A DNA stretch of 64,000 nt from Terriglobales bacterium (GCA_025980765.1 JAICXB010000003.1:62001-126000), one strand, 5' to 3'. Positions 43,310 to 53,668 are shown, counted from the first letter of the stretch. A program made the numbers and translations. The notes: generated from the sequence alone by a model not told the origin.

Positions 43310-44695
43310 TTGAGCCAGCCAGAGACAACTGCCGAAACCCCTACCGAAGCCCCCATTCATGAGCCTAAGAAATTAGGCGAGTGCGAACGAGAGATCTCCG
43401 TCGAGATCGCTCCGGCGGCCGTTTCGGGAGAGCTGGAATCGTTCGTCGCTCGCTATCAGAAGATGGCGCGGGTGCCTGGATTCCGCCGCGGCAAGACTCC
43501 GGCCAGCGTGATCCGCCGCCGCTTTGCCGAGGAATTGAAGCAGGAAGTTGTCGAGTCGCTGGTACCCAAATATTTTCGCGAGGAAGTACAAAAGCTGGGA
43601 CTGCAGCCCATCTCCCAGCCTCGGGTCACGGATTTTCATTTTGAAGAGAGTGAGCCGCTGCGCTTCAAGGCGGTGTTTGAAATTCTTCCCGCCATCGAGC
43701 TGGCTCCCTACAACGATCTGAAATCGGAGAAACAACCTGTCGGAGTCACAGACGAGGAAGTCGATCGCGAACTGAACAGTTTACGCGAGCACCAGGCGAG
43801 CTACATCTCTGTCGAGGAAGATCGCGGACTTCAAGATGGCGACTTTGCGGAAACCAGTTTTACCGGCACGCCGGTGAAAAAATCCGAATCAGGACTGGTG
43901 GATCCCGCGGGAAATCCTGTCAGTTCCGGTCAGGGACAAACGCCGGCTGCGGGAACTCCGCCGGTGCAGATGAACGATGTTCTGGTGGACATTGGTGGCT
44001 CCAACACCGTCCCCGAGTTCAGCGATAACCTGCGTGGGGCCAAAGCAGGAGAAGAGCGCTCTTTCCAGATCGCCTATCCCGAAGATTTTCAGGACAAGCG
44101 CCTGGCGGGCAAGACTCTGGACTACAAAGTTCAAATCAAAGCGATCAAGAAAAAGCAAATTCCAGAATTGAACGACGAGTTTGCGCGGGAACTGGGCGAT
44201 TTCAAGAGCATCGATGAGCTGCGCACTCGCATTCGCGAGCAGATCGAAGCCCAGAAAAAGCATGACGTGGAGCACGCGGCCAAAGATAAGCTGGTCGAGG
44301 AGCTGGTCAAACGCAATGAGTTCCCGGTACCCGAGTCGCTGCTGGAGCGGCAGGTAACGGCCCGCCTGGAGCGCGGCTTCCGTGCCCTCGCGGCGCAAGG
44401 AATGCGCGCCGACGACATGCGCAAGATGGATTTTGGACGGCTTCGCACCGGACAACGCGAGGCTGCGTTGCGAGAAGTAAAGGCCTCTCTCATTTTGGAA
44501 AAGATCGCGGATAAGGAAAACATCCAAACCAGCGACGAGGAGCTGAACACTGAAGTGGAGCGCCTCGCACACCAGGGACGCCAGCCCGTCGAGGCTGTGC
44601 GCAAGAAACTCGAAGAAGAAGGAGCGCTGGAGCGCATGCGCGAACGGATTCGCAATGAGAAGACTTTGGATTTCCTCTATCAACGCTCTGCATGA
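43310..44695 (+). CDS. tig: Trigger factor
   Basis: This ribosome-bound chaperone (about 461 residues) has an N-terminal ribosome-binding signature (RVPGFRRGKTPASVIRRRF), a PPIase-like FKBP domain and a C-terminal helical chaperone part. The FKBP region has an extra Pro/Gly/Ser-rich loop of ~40 residues (ESGLVDPAGNPVSSG... to ...PPVQMND), unusual in length. I chose the TTG at 43310, preceded by AGCAGGA, though the spacing is short; a TTG at 43262 is possible. It is first of tig-clpP-clpX-lon. Confidence 0.95.
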   Translation: MSQPETTAETPTEAPIHEPKKLGECEREISVEIAPAAVSGELESFVARYQKMARVPGFRRGKTPASVIRRRFAEELKQEVVESLVPKYFREEVQKLGLQPISQPRVTDFHFEESEPLRFKAVFEILPAIELAPYNDLKSEKQPVGVTDEEVDRELNSLREHQASYISVEEDRGLQDGDFAETSFTGTPVKKSESGLVDPAGNPVSSGQGQTPAAGTPPVQMNDVLVDIGGSNTVPEFSDNLRGAKAGEERSFQIAYPEDFQDKRLAGKTLDYKVQIKAIKKKQIPELNDEFARELGDFKSIDELRTRIREQIEAQKKHDVEHAAKDKLVEELVKRNEFPVPESLLERQVTARLERGFRALAAQGMRADDMRKMDFGRLRTGQREAALREVKASLILEKIADKENIQTSDEELNTEVERLAHQGRQPVEAVRKKLEEEGALERMRERIRNEKTLDFLYQRSA

Positions 44696-44711
44696 GTGCT
44701 ACTTTCAATTC

Positions 44712-44798
44712 AAAGGAGCCCGGCCGCCCTCGGCCGGACTTTGATTTATCTTCACAGCTCTAAAGAAAAAATCCGGCCGAGGGCGGCCGGACTCCTTT
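44712..44798. repeat. GC-rich inverted repeat between tig and clpP
   Basis: The left arm 44712-44738 (aaaggagcccggccgccctc...) is a near-perfect reverse complement of the right arm 44772-44798, with ~33 bp of AT-rich spacer. Each arm contains a short cggccg palindrome. It could form a 27-bp stem and attenuate transcription into clpP. No T-run follows, so a classical terminator is not indicated. Confidence 0.88.
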
Positions 44799-44824
44799 GA
44801 AGGATCTAAGAAAGGAATACTGCA

Positions 44825-45412
44825 ATGGCACTGGTGCCAATGGTAGTAGAACAAACCAGCCGTGGAGAGCGCGCCTACGACATCTATTCGCGCCTGCTGC
44901 GGGACAACATCGTCTTTCTCGGAACCCCGGTGGACGATCAGATCGCTAACCTGATCATCGCGCAGATGCTATTCCTGGCAGCCGAAGATCCGGAAAAAGA
45001 CATCCAGCTTTACATCAACTCTCCCGGCGGGTCGATCACGGCGGGCATGGCAATTTACGACACCATGCAATTCGTGAAGAACGACATTATGACTATCTGC
45101 ATCGGACAAGCGGCCAGCATGGCCGCGCTCCTGCTCTGCGCCGGAACGGCGAAAAAGCGCTTTGCCCTTCCTAACTCGCGCATCCTGATTCATCAGCCCT
45201 CGATGGGCGGACTCTCAGGGCAGGCGACGGACATTGATATCCATGCCCGCGAAATCCTGCGCATGCGCGAGATCACCAATCACATCATGTCCAAGCACAG
45301 CGGTCAGAAGCTCGAAAAGGTGGAGAAGGACGTCGAACGCGATTTCATCATGAACGCCCAGCAGAGCAAGGACTACGGCATCGTCGACGACATCATTTAC
45401 AAGCACAAATAA
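44825..45412 (+). CDS. clpP: ATP-dependent Clp protease proteolytic subunit
   Basis: This 195-residue serine protease has catalytic Ser98 ([11 protein letters not shown]), His123 ([11 protein letters not shown]) and an Asp near residue 172. The N-terminal [20 protein letters not shown] is standard. It is processed by ClpX, whose gene follows after a long repeat-rich gap. Confidence 0.97.
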   Translation: MALVPMVVEQTSRGERAYDIYSRLLRDNIVFLGTPVDDQIANLIIAQMLFLAAEDPEKDIQLYINSPGGSITAGMAIYDTMQFVKNDIMTICIGQAASMAALLLCAGTAKKRFALPNSRILIHQPSMGGLSGQATDIDIHAREILRMREITNHIMSKHSGQKLEKVEKDVERDFIMNAQQSKDYGIVDDIIYKHK

Positions 45413-45414
45413 AA

Positions 45415-45652
45415 GCTTCTAGCTGCTGGCTGCTAGCTAACGTCAACCGCAACGGCAAAAGCTCTACCACGGATTACACGGATGGCCACGGATCGCACGG
45501 ATGCAGAAGGGAATGGCAAGGAAGAACAACAAGAACTTTCGAATCCGTGGAATCTGTGTTCATCCGTGCAATCCGTGGTTGAGGTGTTCGTGTTGGTGTT
45601 GGTTTTGGTTCTAGCTAGCAGCCAGCAGCTAGCCGCCAGCAGCTTCTTCTGG
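45415..45652. repeat. Composite nested inverted repeat, copy 2
   Basis: This has the same architecture as 11801-12009. The outer arms are ttctagctgctggctgctag and ctagctagcagccagcagct. The middle is ggcaaaagctctaccacgg. The inner arms are accacggattacacggatgg and catccgtgcaatccgtggtt. It fills about half of the 514 bp clpP-clpX gap. The rest (45653-45926) shows no gene and presumably holds the clpX promoter. Confidence 0.85.
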
Positions 45653-45926
45653 ATTTCCACTTTCCGAACGGGTAATGCACAAAAGTCACAGGCAAAAGTT
45701 ACATTGGAACCTCTCTCGTGACCCCTTGGGGGCTGCGAATAACGTTAAAATGACAGGAGTCCGAAACAATAAAAGATATGGGTTTTTGTTACTCTTGGCG
45801 AAAATGGCCGGGAGGACAGGTCGTAGTAGAGGCGAGGAGCGGGTAGTTCGGACACCCTAATCCGTTGGTATCTCGGTTCTTTGCAGTATTGATTGTCGAT
45901 CGTCGCTAGGGTAAAGAGGAGTCATC

Positions 45927-47198
45927 GTGAAAACCCGTTCCGGTTCCGAAGATAGCCTGCGCTGTTCCTTCTGTCACAAGTCTCAGGACGCCGTTGCCAA
46001 GCTGATTTCGTCGCCCAGCGACTATCCCCGCGCGTACATCTGCGATGAGTGCGTGGCCGTTTGCAACTCAATTCTGGAAGACGATCGCACAGAAACGCAC
46101 TCCGCCGCCGCACCCAACCATCTGCCCAAGCCGCAGGAAGTAAAGCAGTTTCTGGACGAGTATGTGATCGGCCAGGAACAGACCAAAAAGAAGCTCGCCG
46201 TCGCGGTTTACAACCACTACAAGCGCATTCACATGAATCGCAATCGCAACGGCGAGGTGGAACTGGCGAAATCGAACATCATGCTGATTGGGCCTACCGG
46301 CAGCGGCAAGACCCTGCTGGCACAAACCTTGGCCAAGATGCTGGATGTGCCGTTCGCGATCGTTGACGCTACCACCCTGACCGAAGCGGGATATGTAGGT
46401 GAGGATGTGGAGAACATCATCCTCAAGCTGCTGCAGGCTGCCGATGGCGATGTAGGCCGCGCACAGACCGGCATCATCTATATCGACGAGATCGACAAGA
46501 TCGGGCGCAAGGACGAGAACCCTTCCATCACCCGCGATGTTTCCGGCGAAGGCGTGCAGCAGGCGCTGCTCAAGATTCTGGAAGGAACAGTAGCCAACGT
46601 GCCCCCTCAGGGCGGCCGCAAGCATCCCCACCAGGAATTCACGCCGGTAGATACCACCAACATTCTGTTCATTTGCGGCGGCGCTTTCGTCGGCCTGGAA
46701 AAAGTCATCGGACGCCGTATTGGCAAAAAGTCAATGGGCTTCAAGGCCCCAAAAGAAGGGGAAGCAGAGACGGCGCTGGCGCCAAGGCGCGACACCGAGA
46801 TGCTCGCGAAGGTCGAGCCTCAGGATCTCATCAAGTTCGGCCTGATTCCGGAATTTGTCGGGAGATTGCCCGTGGTTGGCGTTCTCGACGAGTTGGACGA
46901 GAATGCATTGGTCGAGATTCTTACCAAGCCCCGCAATGCCATCATCAAGCAGTATCAGCGGCTCTTCGAGTTCGAGAATGTGCGCCTGAAATTCAGTGAC
47001 GAAGCCACCCGCGCTGTCGCTCGTGAGGCGCTTTCGCGTAAAGTGGGAGCAAGGGGATTGCGCATGATCCTCGAAGACCTGATGCTCGACCTCATGTACC
47101 ATCTCCCCGGCCAGAAGCGGCTAAAGGAGTTCGAGGTCAGCAAGGATATGGTTGAGAAGCGCGACGTTTCGATTCCAATGATGGAAAAGGCGGGGTAA
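45927..47198 (+). CDS. clpX: ATP-dependent Clp protease ATP-binding subunit ClpX
   Basis: This 423-residue AAA+ unfoldase has an N-terminal zinc-binding domain (Cys13, Cys16, Cys39, Cys42) and Walker A GPTGSGKT at residues 122-129. Walker B ([10 protein letters not shown]) and a ClpP-docking IGF-type loop region (around [20 protein letters not shown]) follow. It partners with ClpP upstream. The gene starts with GTG (45927). Confidence 0.97.
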   Translation: MKTRSGSEDSLRCSFCHKSQDAVAKLISSPSDYPRAYICDECVAVCNSILEDDRTETHSAAAPNHLPKPQEVKQFLDEYVIGQEQTKKKLAVAVYNHYKRIHMNRNRNGEVELAKSNIMLIGPTGSGKTLLAQTLAKMLDVPFAIVDATTLTEAGYVGEDVENIILKLLQAADGDVGRAQTGIIYIDEIDKIGRKDENPSITRDVSGEGVQQALLKILEGTVANVPPQGGRKHPHQEFTPVDTTNILFICGGAFVGLEKVIGRRIGKKSMGFKAPKEGEAETALAPRRDTEMLAKVEPQDLIKFGLIPEFVGRLPVVGVLDELDENALVEILTKPRNAIIKQYQRLFEFENVRLKFSDEATRAVAREALSRKVGARGLRMILEDLMLDLMYHLPGQKRLKEFEVSKDMVEKRDVSIPMMEKAG

Positions 47199-47205
47199 AG
47201 CCCGG

Positions 47206-47296
47206 GGGTTAACACGAAGGGCACGAAGTCGGAAAGATAGGACACGGAATCTTCCGTGACCTTGATGTTTTCCCTTGTGACCTCCGTGTTAACCCC
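47206..47296. repeat. Inverted repeat, 'ggttaacacgaagg' variant
   Basis: gggggttaacacgaagggc (from 47204) pairs with ccgtgttaacccc (to 47296), with inner segments gacacggaat / cttccgtgac. It fills the clpX-lon gap. Confidence 0.85.
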
Positions 47297-47347
47297 AAGT
47301 CTTCGCGGCTTCTGTTTACAATAGAGTTGTTAAACCAAGAGGAATAA

Positions 47348-49762
47348 GTGACCCAAACTCGGGAAAAATTTGAGACACGCAAGCTGCCCATGATGCCCAT
47401 CCGGGACGTCGTCATCTTTCCGCACATGATGACGCCTTTCGTTGTGGGACGCGAATCGAGCGTTCGCGCTCTGGAAGAGGCGCTGGCCGGGGACCGCAAG
47501 ATCTTCCTCGCCACGCAGCATGATGCCAGCGTGGATGAACCCAAGCCGAACGAGATCTATCAGGTCGGGACGATCGTTAACATCGTCCAGAGCCTTAAGC
47601 TGCCAGACGGGAACATCAAGGTTCTGGTGGAAGGCGTAGAACGCGGCAAGGTTCTGCAGATTGTGGATACCGAGGGCTATTTCCACGCAAGCATTCGCGT
47701 AGCCAAGTACCCGGTGGAGTCCTCGCCAGTCATTGAACAGGCGATGCAGCGGGTGACTTCCCTGTTCGAGCAGTACGTGAAGCTCTGCCAGTCGCTGAAC
47801 TACGAGACCATGATCGCGGCCGTCCGCATGGAGGACCCCTCCAAGCTGACCGACGTCATCGCCGCGAACATGCAGCTCTCAATCGAAGAGAAGCAGGAAC
47901 TGCTTGAAATCTTCGATCCCGCCGAGCGACTGAACCGCGTCGCCGATGTTCTCGAGATTGAAATTGAGAAGCTGAACATGGACCGCACCATCCAGACCCG
48001 CGTAAAGCGGCAGATGGAGCGCGCGCAGAAGGAGTACTACCTCAACGAGAAGATTAAGGCCATCCAGAAGGAACTGGGGCGCGGCGAAAAAAGCGAGTGG
48101 GACGAGCTAAAGAAGAAGGTCGACTCTGCAGGCATGCCCAAGGAAGTGCATGAGAAAGCGCTGCAGGAACTGAAGAAGCTTGAGGCTATGCCGCCGATGT
48201 CAGCGGAATCTACGGTTTCGCGCAACTACCTCGACTGGCTGTTGGCCGTTCCGTGGCGAAAGAAATCGAAGGAAATTCGCAACATCGAATCGGCAGAGAA
48301 GATCCTCAACGAAGACCATTACGGTCTTGAGAAAATCAAAGACCGCATCCTCGAATTCCTCGCCGTTCGGCAACTGGTAAAAAATCCCAAAGGGTCGATC
48401 CTCTGCTTCGTCGGACCTCCGGGCGTGGGCAAGACCTCGCTGGGAATGTCGATCGCCAAGGCCACTGGCCGTAAGTTCGTGCGGCTCTCGCTGGGTGGGG
48501 TGCGCGACGAAGCCGAAATTCGTGGGCATCGGCGCACTTATATCGGAGCACTTCCCGGACAGATCATCCAGTCAATGAAAAAAGCCGGAACCAAGAATCC
48601 GGTGATCATGCTCGACGAAGTCGACAAGATGGCGGCGGATTTCCGCGGAGATCCCTCTTCGGCCCTGCTCGAGGTCCTCGATCCGGAACAGAATTACATG
48701 TTCCAGGACCACTACCTGGACGTTGAGTACGATCTTTCGCAGGTCTTCTTTGTTGCCACCGCCAACGTGCTGCATACCATTCCTCCGGCTCTGCAGGACC
48801 GCATGGAAGTGCTGCGCCTGCACGGCTACACCGAATTGGAGAAGGTCGAAATTGCCAAGCAGTTCCTGGTGCGCAAACAGCGGCAGGCAACTGGGCTTTC
48901 AGAAACGAACCTCGCCTTCGGTCAGGACGCTATCCAGGAGATCATTCGCTCTTACACGCGAGAGGCGGGGGTTCGCAACCTTGAGCGTGAAATTGGGAAC
49001 ATTTGCCGCAAAGTAGCGCGACGCGTGGTCAAGCAGGGACTTGAATATCAGGTCAACTTGACCGAAGCGAATGTCTCGGAATTTCTGGGTGTGGCGAAGT
49101 TCCGCGATACGCTCGCCCACGAAAAGAGCGAAGTCGGCCTGGTCACAGGTCTGGCTTGGACCGAAGTGGGCGGGTCAATTCTCTCCACCGAAGTCACCAT
49201 CGTGGATGGTAAGGGCAAGCTCACCCACACCGGCAAACTGGGCGAGGTCATGCAGGAATCGGCGCAGGCGGCCATGTCATATATCCGCTCGCGCGCGAAT
49301 CGCCTCGGGCTGCCGCGCGATTTCTACCGCAACATCGACATTCACATTCACGTTCCGGAGGGCGCGATCCCCAAAGACGGTCCTTCCGCCGGCATCACTA
49401 TGGCCACAGCCATAGCCAGCGCGCTGAGCAGAATTCCCGTGCGCCGCGACATTGCCATGACCGGCGAGATCACCTTGCGCGGCAAAGTGCTGCCCATCGG
49501 CGGACTCAAAGAGAAGCTGCTGGCCGCACATCGGGCGGGCATCTTCGAGGCAATCCTTCCGCGCGACAACGAGAAAGACCTCGCGGAAGTGCCGGAGAAC
49601 CTGCGCAACGCCATGAAGCTGCACTTCGCCGATACTATGGACGACGTGCTCGCGATCGCCCTCGAAGGACCATTGCCGAAGTTCGTAGAAGAAGAGTCGC
49701 AGGGCATGCCGACCGTAACCCCGACACAACCATCGCAGCAGGCGCCGGTGCAGCATCAATAA
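47348..49762 (+). CDS. lon: ATP-dependent protease Lon
   Basis: This 804-residue protease has an N-terminal LonA substrate domain ([19 protein letters not shown]), a coiled linker, AAA+ Walker A (GPPGVGKTS) and Walker B ([10 protein letters not shown]), and a C-terminal protease domain. The catalytic Ser680 is in KDGPSAGI and Lys721 in [14 protein letters not shown]. The start is GTG after an AGAGGA ribosome binding site. A hairpin terminator lies ~38 bp after the stop. Confidence 0.97.
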   Translation: MTQTREKFETRKLPMMPIRDVVIFPHMMTPFVVGRESSVRALEEALAGDRKIFLATQHDASVDEPKPNEIYQVGTIVNIVQSLKLPDGNIKVLVEGVERGKVLQIVDTEGYFHASIRVAKYPVESSPVIEQAMQRVTSLFEQYVKLCQSLNYETMIAAVRMEDPSKLTDVIAANMQLSIEEKQELLEIFDPAERLNRVADVLEIEIEKLNMDRTIQTRVKRQMERAQKEYYLNEKIKAIQKELGRGEKSEWDELKKKVDSAGMPKEVHEKALQELKKLEAMPPMSAESTVSRNYLDWLLAVPWRKKSKEIRNIESAEKILNEDHYGLEKIKDRILEFLAVRQLVKNPKGSILCFVGPPGVGKTSLGMSIAKATGRKFVRLSLGGVRDEAEIRGHRRTYIGALPGQIIQSMKKAGTKNPVIMLDEVDKMAADFRGDPSSALLEVLDPEQNYMFQDHYLDVEYDLSQVFFVATANVLHTIPPALQDRMEVLRLHGYTELEKVEIAKQFLVRKQRQATGLSETNLAFGQDAIQEIIRSYTREAGVRNLEREIGNICRKVARRVVKQGLEYQVNLTEANVSEFLGVAKFRDTLAHEKSEVGLVTGLAWTEVGGSILSTEVTIVDGKGKLTHTGKLGEVMQESAQAAMSYIRSRANRLGLPRDFYRNIDIHIHVPEGAIPKDGPSAGITMATAIASALSRIPVRRDIAMTGEITLRGKVLPIGGLKEKLLAAHRAGIFEAILPRDNEKDLAEVPENLRNAMKLHFADTMDDVLAIALEGPLPKFVEEESQGMPTVTPTQPSQQAPVQHQ

Positions 49763-49799
49763 AAGCAGTTTCAGTGAGCAGTTTTCAGTATTCAGGGCA

Positions 49800-49827
49800 G
49801 GCCCGCTACGGCGGGCCGTTATTTTTT
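49800..49827 (+). terminator. Rho-independent terminator after lon
   Basis: A perfect 7-bp GC stem GGCCCGC / GCGGGCC (49800-49806 and 49811-49817) with loop TACG is followed by gttatttttt. This is a classical intrinsic terminator ending the clpX-lon transcription unit. Confidence 0.85.
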
Positions 49828-49876
49828 GGATAGCCCCGCGTGTTCCCGGTCGAGCAAGCGGCCAATACATATAGCT

Positions 49877-50063
49877 CTGTCATCATGAAAGCCCGCCTCA
49901 GGCGGGCGAAGGATCTCGCGAGATGCGTAGGATGGAATTGCAGTTTCTGGCTCCTCGGCCATGCTGCTCCTGCGTGCCCGCCGAGGAGCCACGCCGGCTG
50001 CGTTAGAATCCGAAACATCGCAGAAGATCCTTCGCCCGCCTGAGGCGGGCTTCAGGATGACAG
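49877..50063. repeat. Nested inverted repeat, 'cccgcctcaggcgggc' family
   Basis: The outer arms are tgtcatcatgaaagcccgcc... (from 49877) and ...gcgggcttcaggatgaca (to 50062). Each contains the palindrome gcccgcctcaggcgggc. The inner arms are ggctcctcggc (about 49949-49959) and gccgaggagcc (about 49979-49989). It fills most of the 325 bp lon-engB gap. Confidence 0.9.
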
Positions 50064-50087
50064 TTCCCACACAGTGTCGATTTTCTT

Positions 50088-50690
50088 ATGCGCCTCCACC
50101 CCGAATTCATCACATCCGCCGCTTCGGTCGCACAATTCCCACCAGAGGAAGCGCCGGAAGTCGCCTTTCTAGGCCGCTCCAACGTCGGCAAATCGAGCCT
50201 GATCAACGCGGCGCTCGGACAGAAAATCGCTCACGTAAGCTCTACCCCCGGGCGCACCCGCACCATCAACTTCATCGCCTTGCGAAGCAAGCCCGAATCG
50301 GTTCGTCCCGACTTGGTCCTCGCCGATTTGCCCGGATATGGATACGCCAAACTATCGCGCGAGATCAGCGCGGAGTGGCCCAAATTTATTGAACCGTATC
50401 TCGCAGAACGTGAGGCATTGAGACTCTGCGTTTGTCTGATTGACGCCAATGTGCCCGCGCAGCAGAGCGACCATCAGTTGATCGCCTGGCTGCAATCGCA
50501 GGATCGCGATCTGCTCCTGGTAGCGACGAAATCCGACCGGCTCTCCTCCAATCAGCTCAACAAAGCGTTGGCCAGCTTGCGGCGCGAGCACAACGTGGGT
50601 CGGATCCTTCCCTGCTCGGTGAAGACCAAATTGGGAATTGCGGAGCTGTGGCGAGAAATATTCAGGGTGACAACTGGCGGGTTGGCCTGA
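50088..50690 (+). CDS. engB: Ribosome biogenesis GTPase EngB (YsxC/YihA)
   Basis: This 200-residue GTPase for 50S assembly has G1 GRSNVGKSSLINA, G2 STPGRTRTINF, G3 DLPGYGYAKLS and G4 VATKSDRLS. The start is the ATG at 50088. It stands next to lon, as in many bacteria, but has its own upstream repeat region and probably its own promoter. Confidence 0.95.
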   Translation: MRLHPEFITSAASVAQFPPEEAPEVAFLGRSNVGKSSLINAALGQKIAHVSSTPGRTRTINFIALRSKPESVRPDLVLADLPGYGYAKLSREISAEWPKFIEPYLAEREALRLCVCLIDANVPAQQSDHQLIAWLQSQDRDLLLVATKSDRLSSNQLNKALASLRREHNVGRILPCSVKTKLGIAELWREIFRVTTGGLA

Positions 50691-50743
50691 GGCTTGCCCA
50701 AATTAGGAGCATGATTCACCATCTCAGCATCCATCTCTTCAAC

Positions 50744-50918
50744 TGTCATCCTGAGGCGCAGCCGAAAGACCTCCTGCGACATTGTCAAACTGAAACGTCG
50801 GTTGGGCGGCTCTTCAACCACACATCAGGTTCTCACGCATAGTGCCCGAAGAGCCTGACACGCCGCACCATCTCACACATTTCACAGGAGGTCCTTCGGC
50901 TGCGCCTCAGGATGACAC
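50744..50918. repeat. Nested inverted repeat, 'tgtcatcctgaggcgcagcc' family
   Basis: The left arm 50744-50775 pairs with the right arm 50885-50918 (caggaggtccttcggctgcg...). An inner pair ggctcttc / gaagagcc is also present. It lies in the 351 bp gap between engB and the convergent aminopeptidase gene. The remainder (50919-51041) shows no feature. Confidence 0.88.
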
Positions 50919-51041
50919 CTTGAACATAGGAAACACTTTGTAAGTTGTGGAGCCCACCAGCACGGGCGCGTGCGCAACGCGTAATCCCACTAATAAAAAT
51001 GGGATCCTCGTCTGCATTGCTCCACCCACTTCCGCCCGGCC

Positions 51042-53660
51042 CTACTTGTCACCCGCAGCACTCGACTGCATCCCGCTGTGGTCTGCCAGCCATGACTGCA
51101 AATTGCTTTCCTGGAGCCTGCGGAGATCGGCGCAGGAGTTGATCCGTTCCAGCGCCTGATGCAGAGCACGATCCGATGCCGGAACGGTGTGGACGCTGAA
51201 AAATGTCTTCACGTTCTCGACAGTGGATGCATCGCAAAACTCGCCCGCGCTGGCCACCAGACGAGACCCGCTCGAAGTGGTGAACGTGCCTTCTACCTGC
51301 TTCCAGTGAGTTTGAATGAATTTCCAAGCTTCGTTGCGCGTTGCAGGATTCTGCAGGAAACGGCTGATGTAAGCGGTCGAATCCTGATTGCGAATCACAT
51401 CGGAGACACCCAGTTCCAGGGCCTTCTGCACTAGATCAGGTTTTTCAAAATGCTCGAGCGCCGCCATATAGCGGTCGCGCAGAGTCTGGTCGGTGGTGCC
51501 TTTCAGTTTTGCGACGATTTGATTGAACAGGGCTTCATCGCCTGCGGAAGCGGCGACCGGCAACGCCTCTCGTGCGAGCAACGAATCCACCGAAGTCGGA
51601 TCCTGGAGGAACTTCTCAGTTACCTGCTTTGCTTCGGCCAGCACCTTCGGCTCACGCCCGATGAGTCCAAGCGTGCCGAAGACGTCGGCGCGGAGGGCCT
51701 TCTGCTCTGGATCGTTGGAAGCGCTGGCGGATTGACTCAGGTCGGCGTACACCGGATTCAGCAGGTTGCGGACAAACTGACGGAAGTTTTCGCGGTCTTG
51801 ATCGTTGACTAGTTTGTCGTTGACGTACTCCAGACGATCGAGGACCTCGCGCCAGATGGTTCGGCTGCGCTCGGTCTTAAGCTCCGCAATCAGATCGAGA
51901 AAATTGCTGACGGACAATTTCCCAACCTGGGCCAATGCCCACTCATCTCCGATCAGCGAGATGCGCTCGCCGGGAGCCAGTCCGTGTTCCAGATCTTTGG
52001 TCAATTGCTGCCGCATGGGATCGTCGTACTCAGTGCGGTAATAGCCGTGGGCGCCGGCATTGGCGAATGTCGTGCCAGTCACGGGATTCTTGAATTCCTG
52101 CGCCCGCTGCGTCATTAGAAAGCAGGACGGATTGGCTGCTGTTCCGGATTGTGCCAGCCCGACGCAAAAAGGCACCGTCCACACCTGTTGTGCGGTGCCC
52201 AGCAGACTGCGATCGGAGAAGAAACGTTCCTGCGACACGGTCAACTGGCCGTTGTCCTCTGAGACGTGCAGCAGTGGCTCACCTGGCTGCACCACGAAGC
52301 TCGACATGATCTTGTCCGCGGGTTTACGAGACGACTGCGTAATCGCATTCCAGAAGTCCTCGGCGGTAGCGTTGCCATAAGAATGAGCATGCAAGTAATT
52401 CTGTATTCCTTTGCGGAACAGTTCGGGGCCAACGAAGTACTCGACCATGCGCAACACCGAAGCGGCCTTGCCGTAGGCAATGCCGTCGAACAATTGATTG
52501 ATTTCCGCAGGAGTCTCGGCTTTGGCGCGGATCGGGCGCGTGGTTTTCATGGCATCAAGCGTCAACGTTTGGCTGGTGCCGGCCACCTCGTCCAGCTTCA
52601 CGTGCCATTCCGGCTTCCATTCTTCCAGTGGTTTCGACGACATCCAGGTGGCAAAGCCTTCGTTGAGCCACAGGTTGTCCCACCATTTCATCGTGACCAG
52701 ATCGCCAAACCACTGGTGCGCCATCTCGTGCGCGACCACGCCCGCCACATTCTGATAGTTATCGACAGTCGCGATCTTCGGATCGAGCAGCATGGCGGTT
52801 TCGCGGTAGGTAATCGCTCCAGCATTTTCCATCGCTCCCGCCTCGAAATCGGGAATGGCAATCAAATCTAGCTTCGCAAATGGGTACTTGATGCCGAAGT
52901 ACTCGTCGTAGTAGTGCATGATGTACTCGGCCGCGGTGACAGCGAATTTACCTTGCTCGACCTTGTCCGGCGTAGCGCAGGCGCGGATCGGGATGCCGTC
53001 CGACGCGCCACTCACGCATTGAAAGTCGCCGACCAGCATGGCGACGAGATAAGTTGAGAGCTTCGGAGTTTCTGCAAACTTCAGCGTGTGCTTGTTCTCT
53101 CCTGGTCCGGGAGTATCGGATTCCAGTTTGCCGTTCGAAATTGCGGTGTCGCCTTTATCGACCACCAGCGTGATGGAGAACGTTGCTTTCTTGTCGGGCT
53201 CGTCGAAGCAGGGAAAGGCGCGGCGAGCGTCGGTTGGTTCGAATTGGGTTACGGCGTATTTGCGTTTGGGAGTCTGGCTGAGATAGAAGCCGCGCAGCTT
53301 GTCATTCAATTGGCCTTTAAAGATGATGTGCAGCTTTGCCGGACCGGCCGCGATGGTGCGCGGAGCGATGACGCTGGCCTGCTCGCGATCGGGGTCCAGC
53401 GCGACTTTCGCCTCCTGCTTCGTCCCCCGGGACTCGACCGTCGCCGATTTGAAATCGATCTCGGCCGCATTGAGGACAATCGTCGTGCTCGGCTTCAGAA
53501 TGCGCAAATCGATGGTTTCATCTCCATCGAAGGTGTTATCGCTGAAGTTCGGGGTGAATGTAAGTTGATAGTGCTCAGGCATAGCGCCCAAAGGCAGGCG
53601 TTGCGCCTGTGTCGCCAGCGAAAACATCAGCGCGAAAGTGAAAACAAAAAACTTCTTCAT
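51042..53660 (-). CDS. Secreted M1-family metallo-aminopeptidase
   Basis: This 872-residue protein has a signal peptide (KKFFVFTFALMFSLATQAQ). The peptidase motifs are GAMENAGA (residues 275-282) and the zinc site HEMAHQWFGD (His311, Glu312, His315) with Glu334 in WLNEGFATW. An ERAP1-C-like helical domain follows (about 530-870). It cleaves N-terminal residues, probably in the periplasm. I chose the ATG at 53660, with AGGAG upstream. It starts 8 bp after the hutI stop, so it may be co-transcribed with the histidine-degradation genes. Confidence 0.95.
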   Translation of the reverse strand: MKKFFVFTFALMFSLATQAQRLPLGAMPEHYQLTFTPNFSDNTFDGDETIDLRILKPSTTIVLNAAEIDFKSATVESRGTKQEAKVALDPDREQASVIAPRTIAAGPAKLHIIFKGQLNDKLRGFYLSQTPKRKYAVTQFEPTDARRAFPCFDEPDKKATFSITLVVDKGDTAISNGKLESDTPGPGENKHTLKFAETPKLSTYLVAMLVGDFQCVSGASDGIPIRACATPDKVEQGKFAVTAAEYIMHYYDEYFGIKYPFAKLDLIAIPDFEAGAMENAGAITYRETAMLLDPKIATVDNYQNVAGVVAHEMAHQWFGDLVTMKWWDNLWLNEGFATWMSSKPLEEWKPEWHVKLDEVAGTSQTLTLDAMKTTRPIRAKAETPAEINQLFDGIAYGKAASVLRMVEYFVGPELFRKGIQNYLHAHSYGNATAEDFWNAITQSSRKPADKIMSSFVVQPGEPLLHVSEDNGQLTVSQERFFSDRSLLGTAQQVWTVPFCVGLAQSGTAANPSCFLMTQRAQEFKNPVTGTTFANAGAHGYYRTEYDDPMRQQLTKDLEHGLAPGERISLIGDEWALAQVGKLSVSNFLDLIAELKTERSRTIWREVLDRLEYVNDKLVNDQDRENFRQFVRNLLNPVYADLSQSASASNDPEQKALRADVFGTLGLIGREPKVLAEAKQVTEKFLQDPTSVDSLLAREALPVAASAGDEALFNQIVAKLKGTTDQTLRDRYMAALEHFEKPDLVQKALELGVSDVIRNQDSTAYISRFLQNPATRNEAWKFIQTHWKQVEGTFTTSSGSRLVASAGEFCDASTVENVKTFFSVHTVPASDRALHQALERINSCADLRRLQESNLQSWLADHSGMQSSAAGDK

Positions 53661-53668
53661 AAATGCTC

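Noticed and set aside
44825-49762. Single operon clpP-clpX-lon
   Set aside because: The 514 bp and 149 bp gaps are filled by repeats and clpX has a long upstream region, so separate promoters are more likely.
4577-50918. Repeats as CRISPR arrays
   Set aside because: They are inverted pairs with unequal spacers and differing arms, not regularly spaced identical direct repeats, and no cas genes are present.
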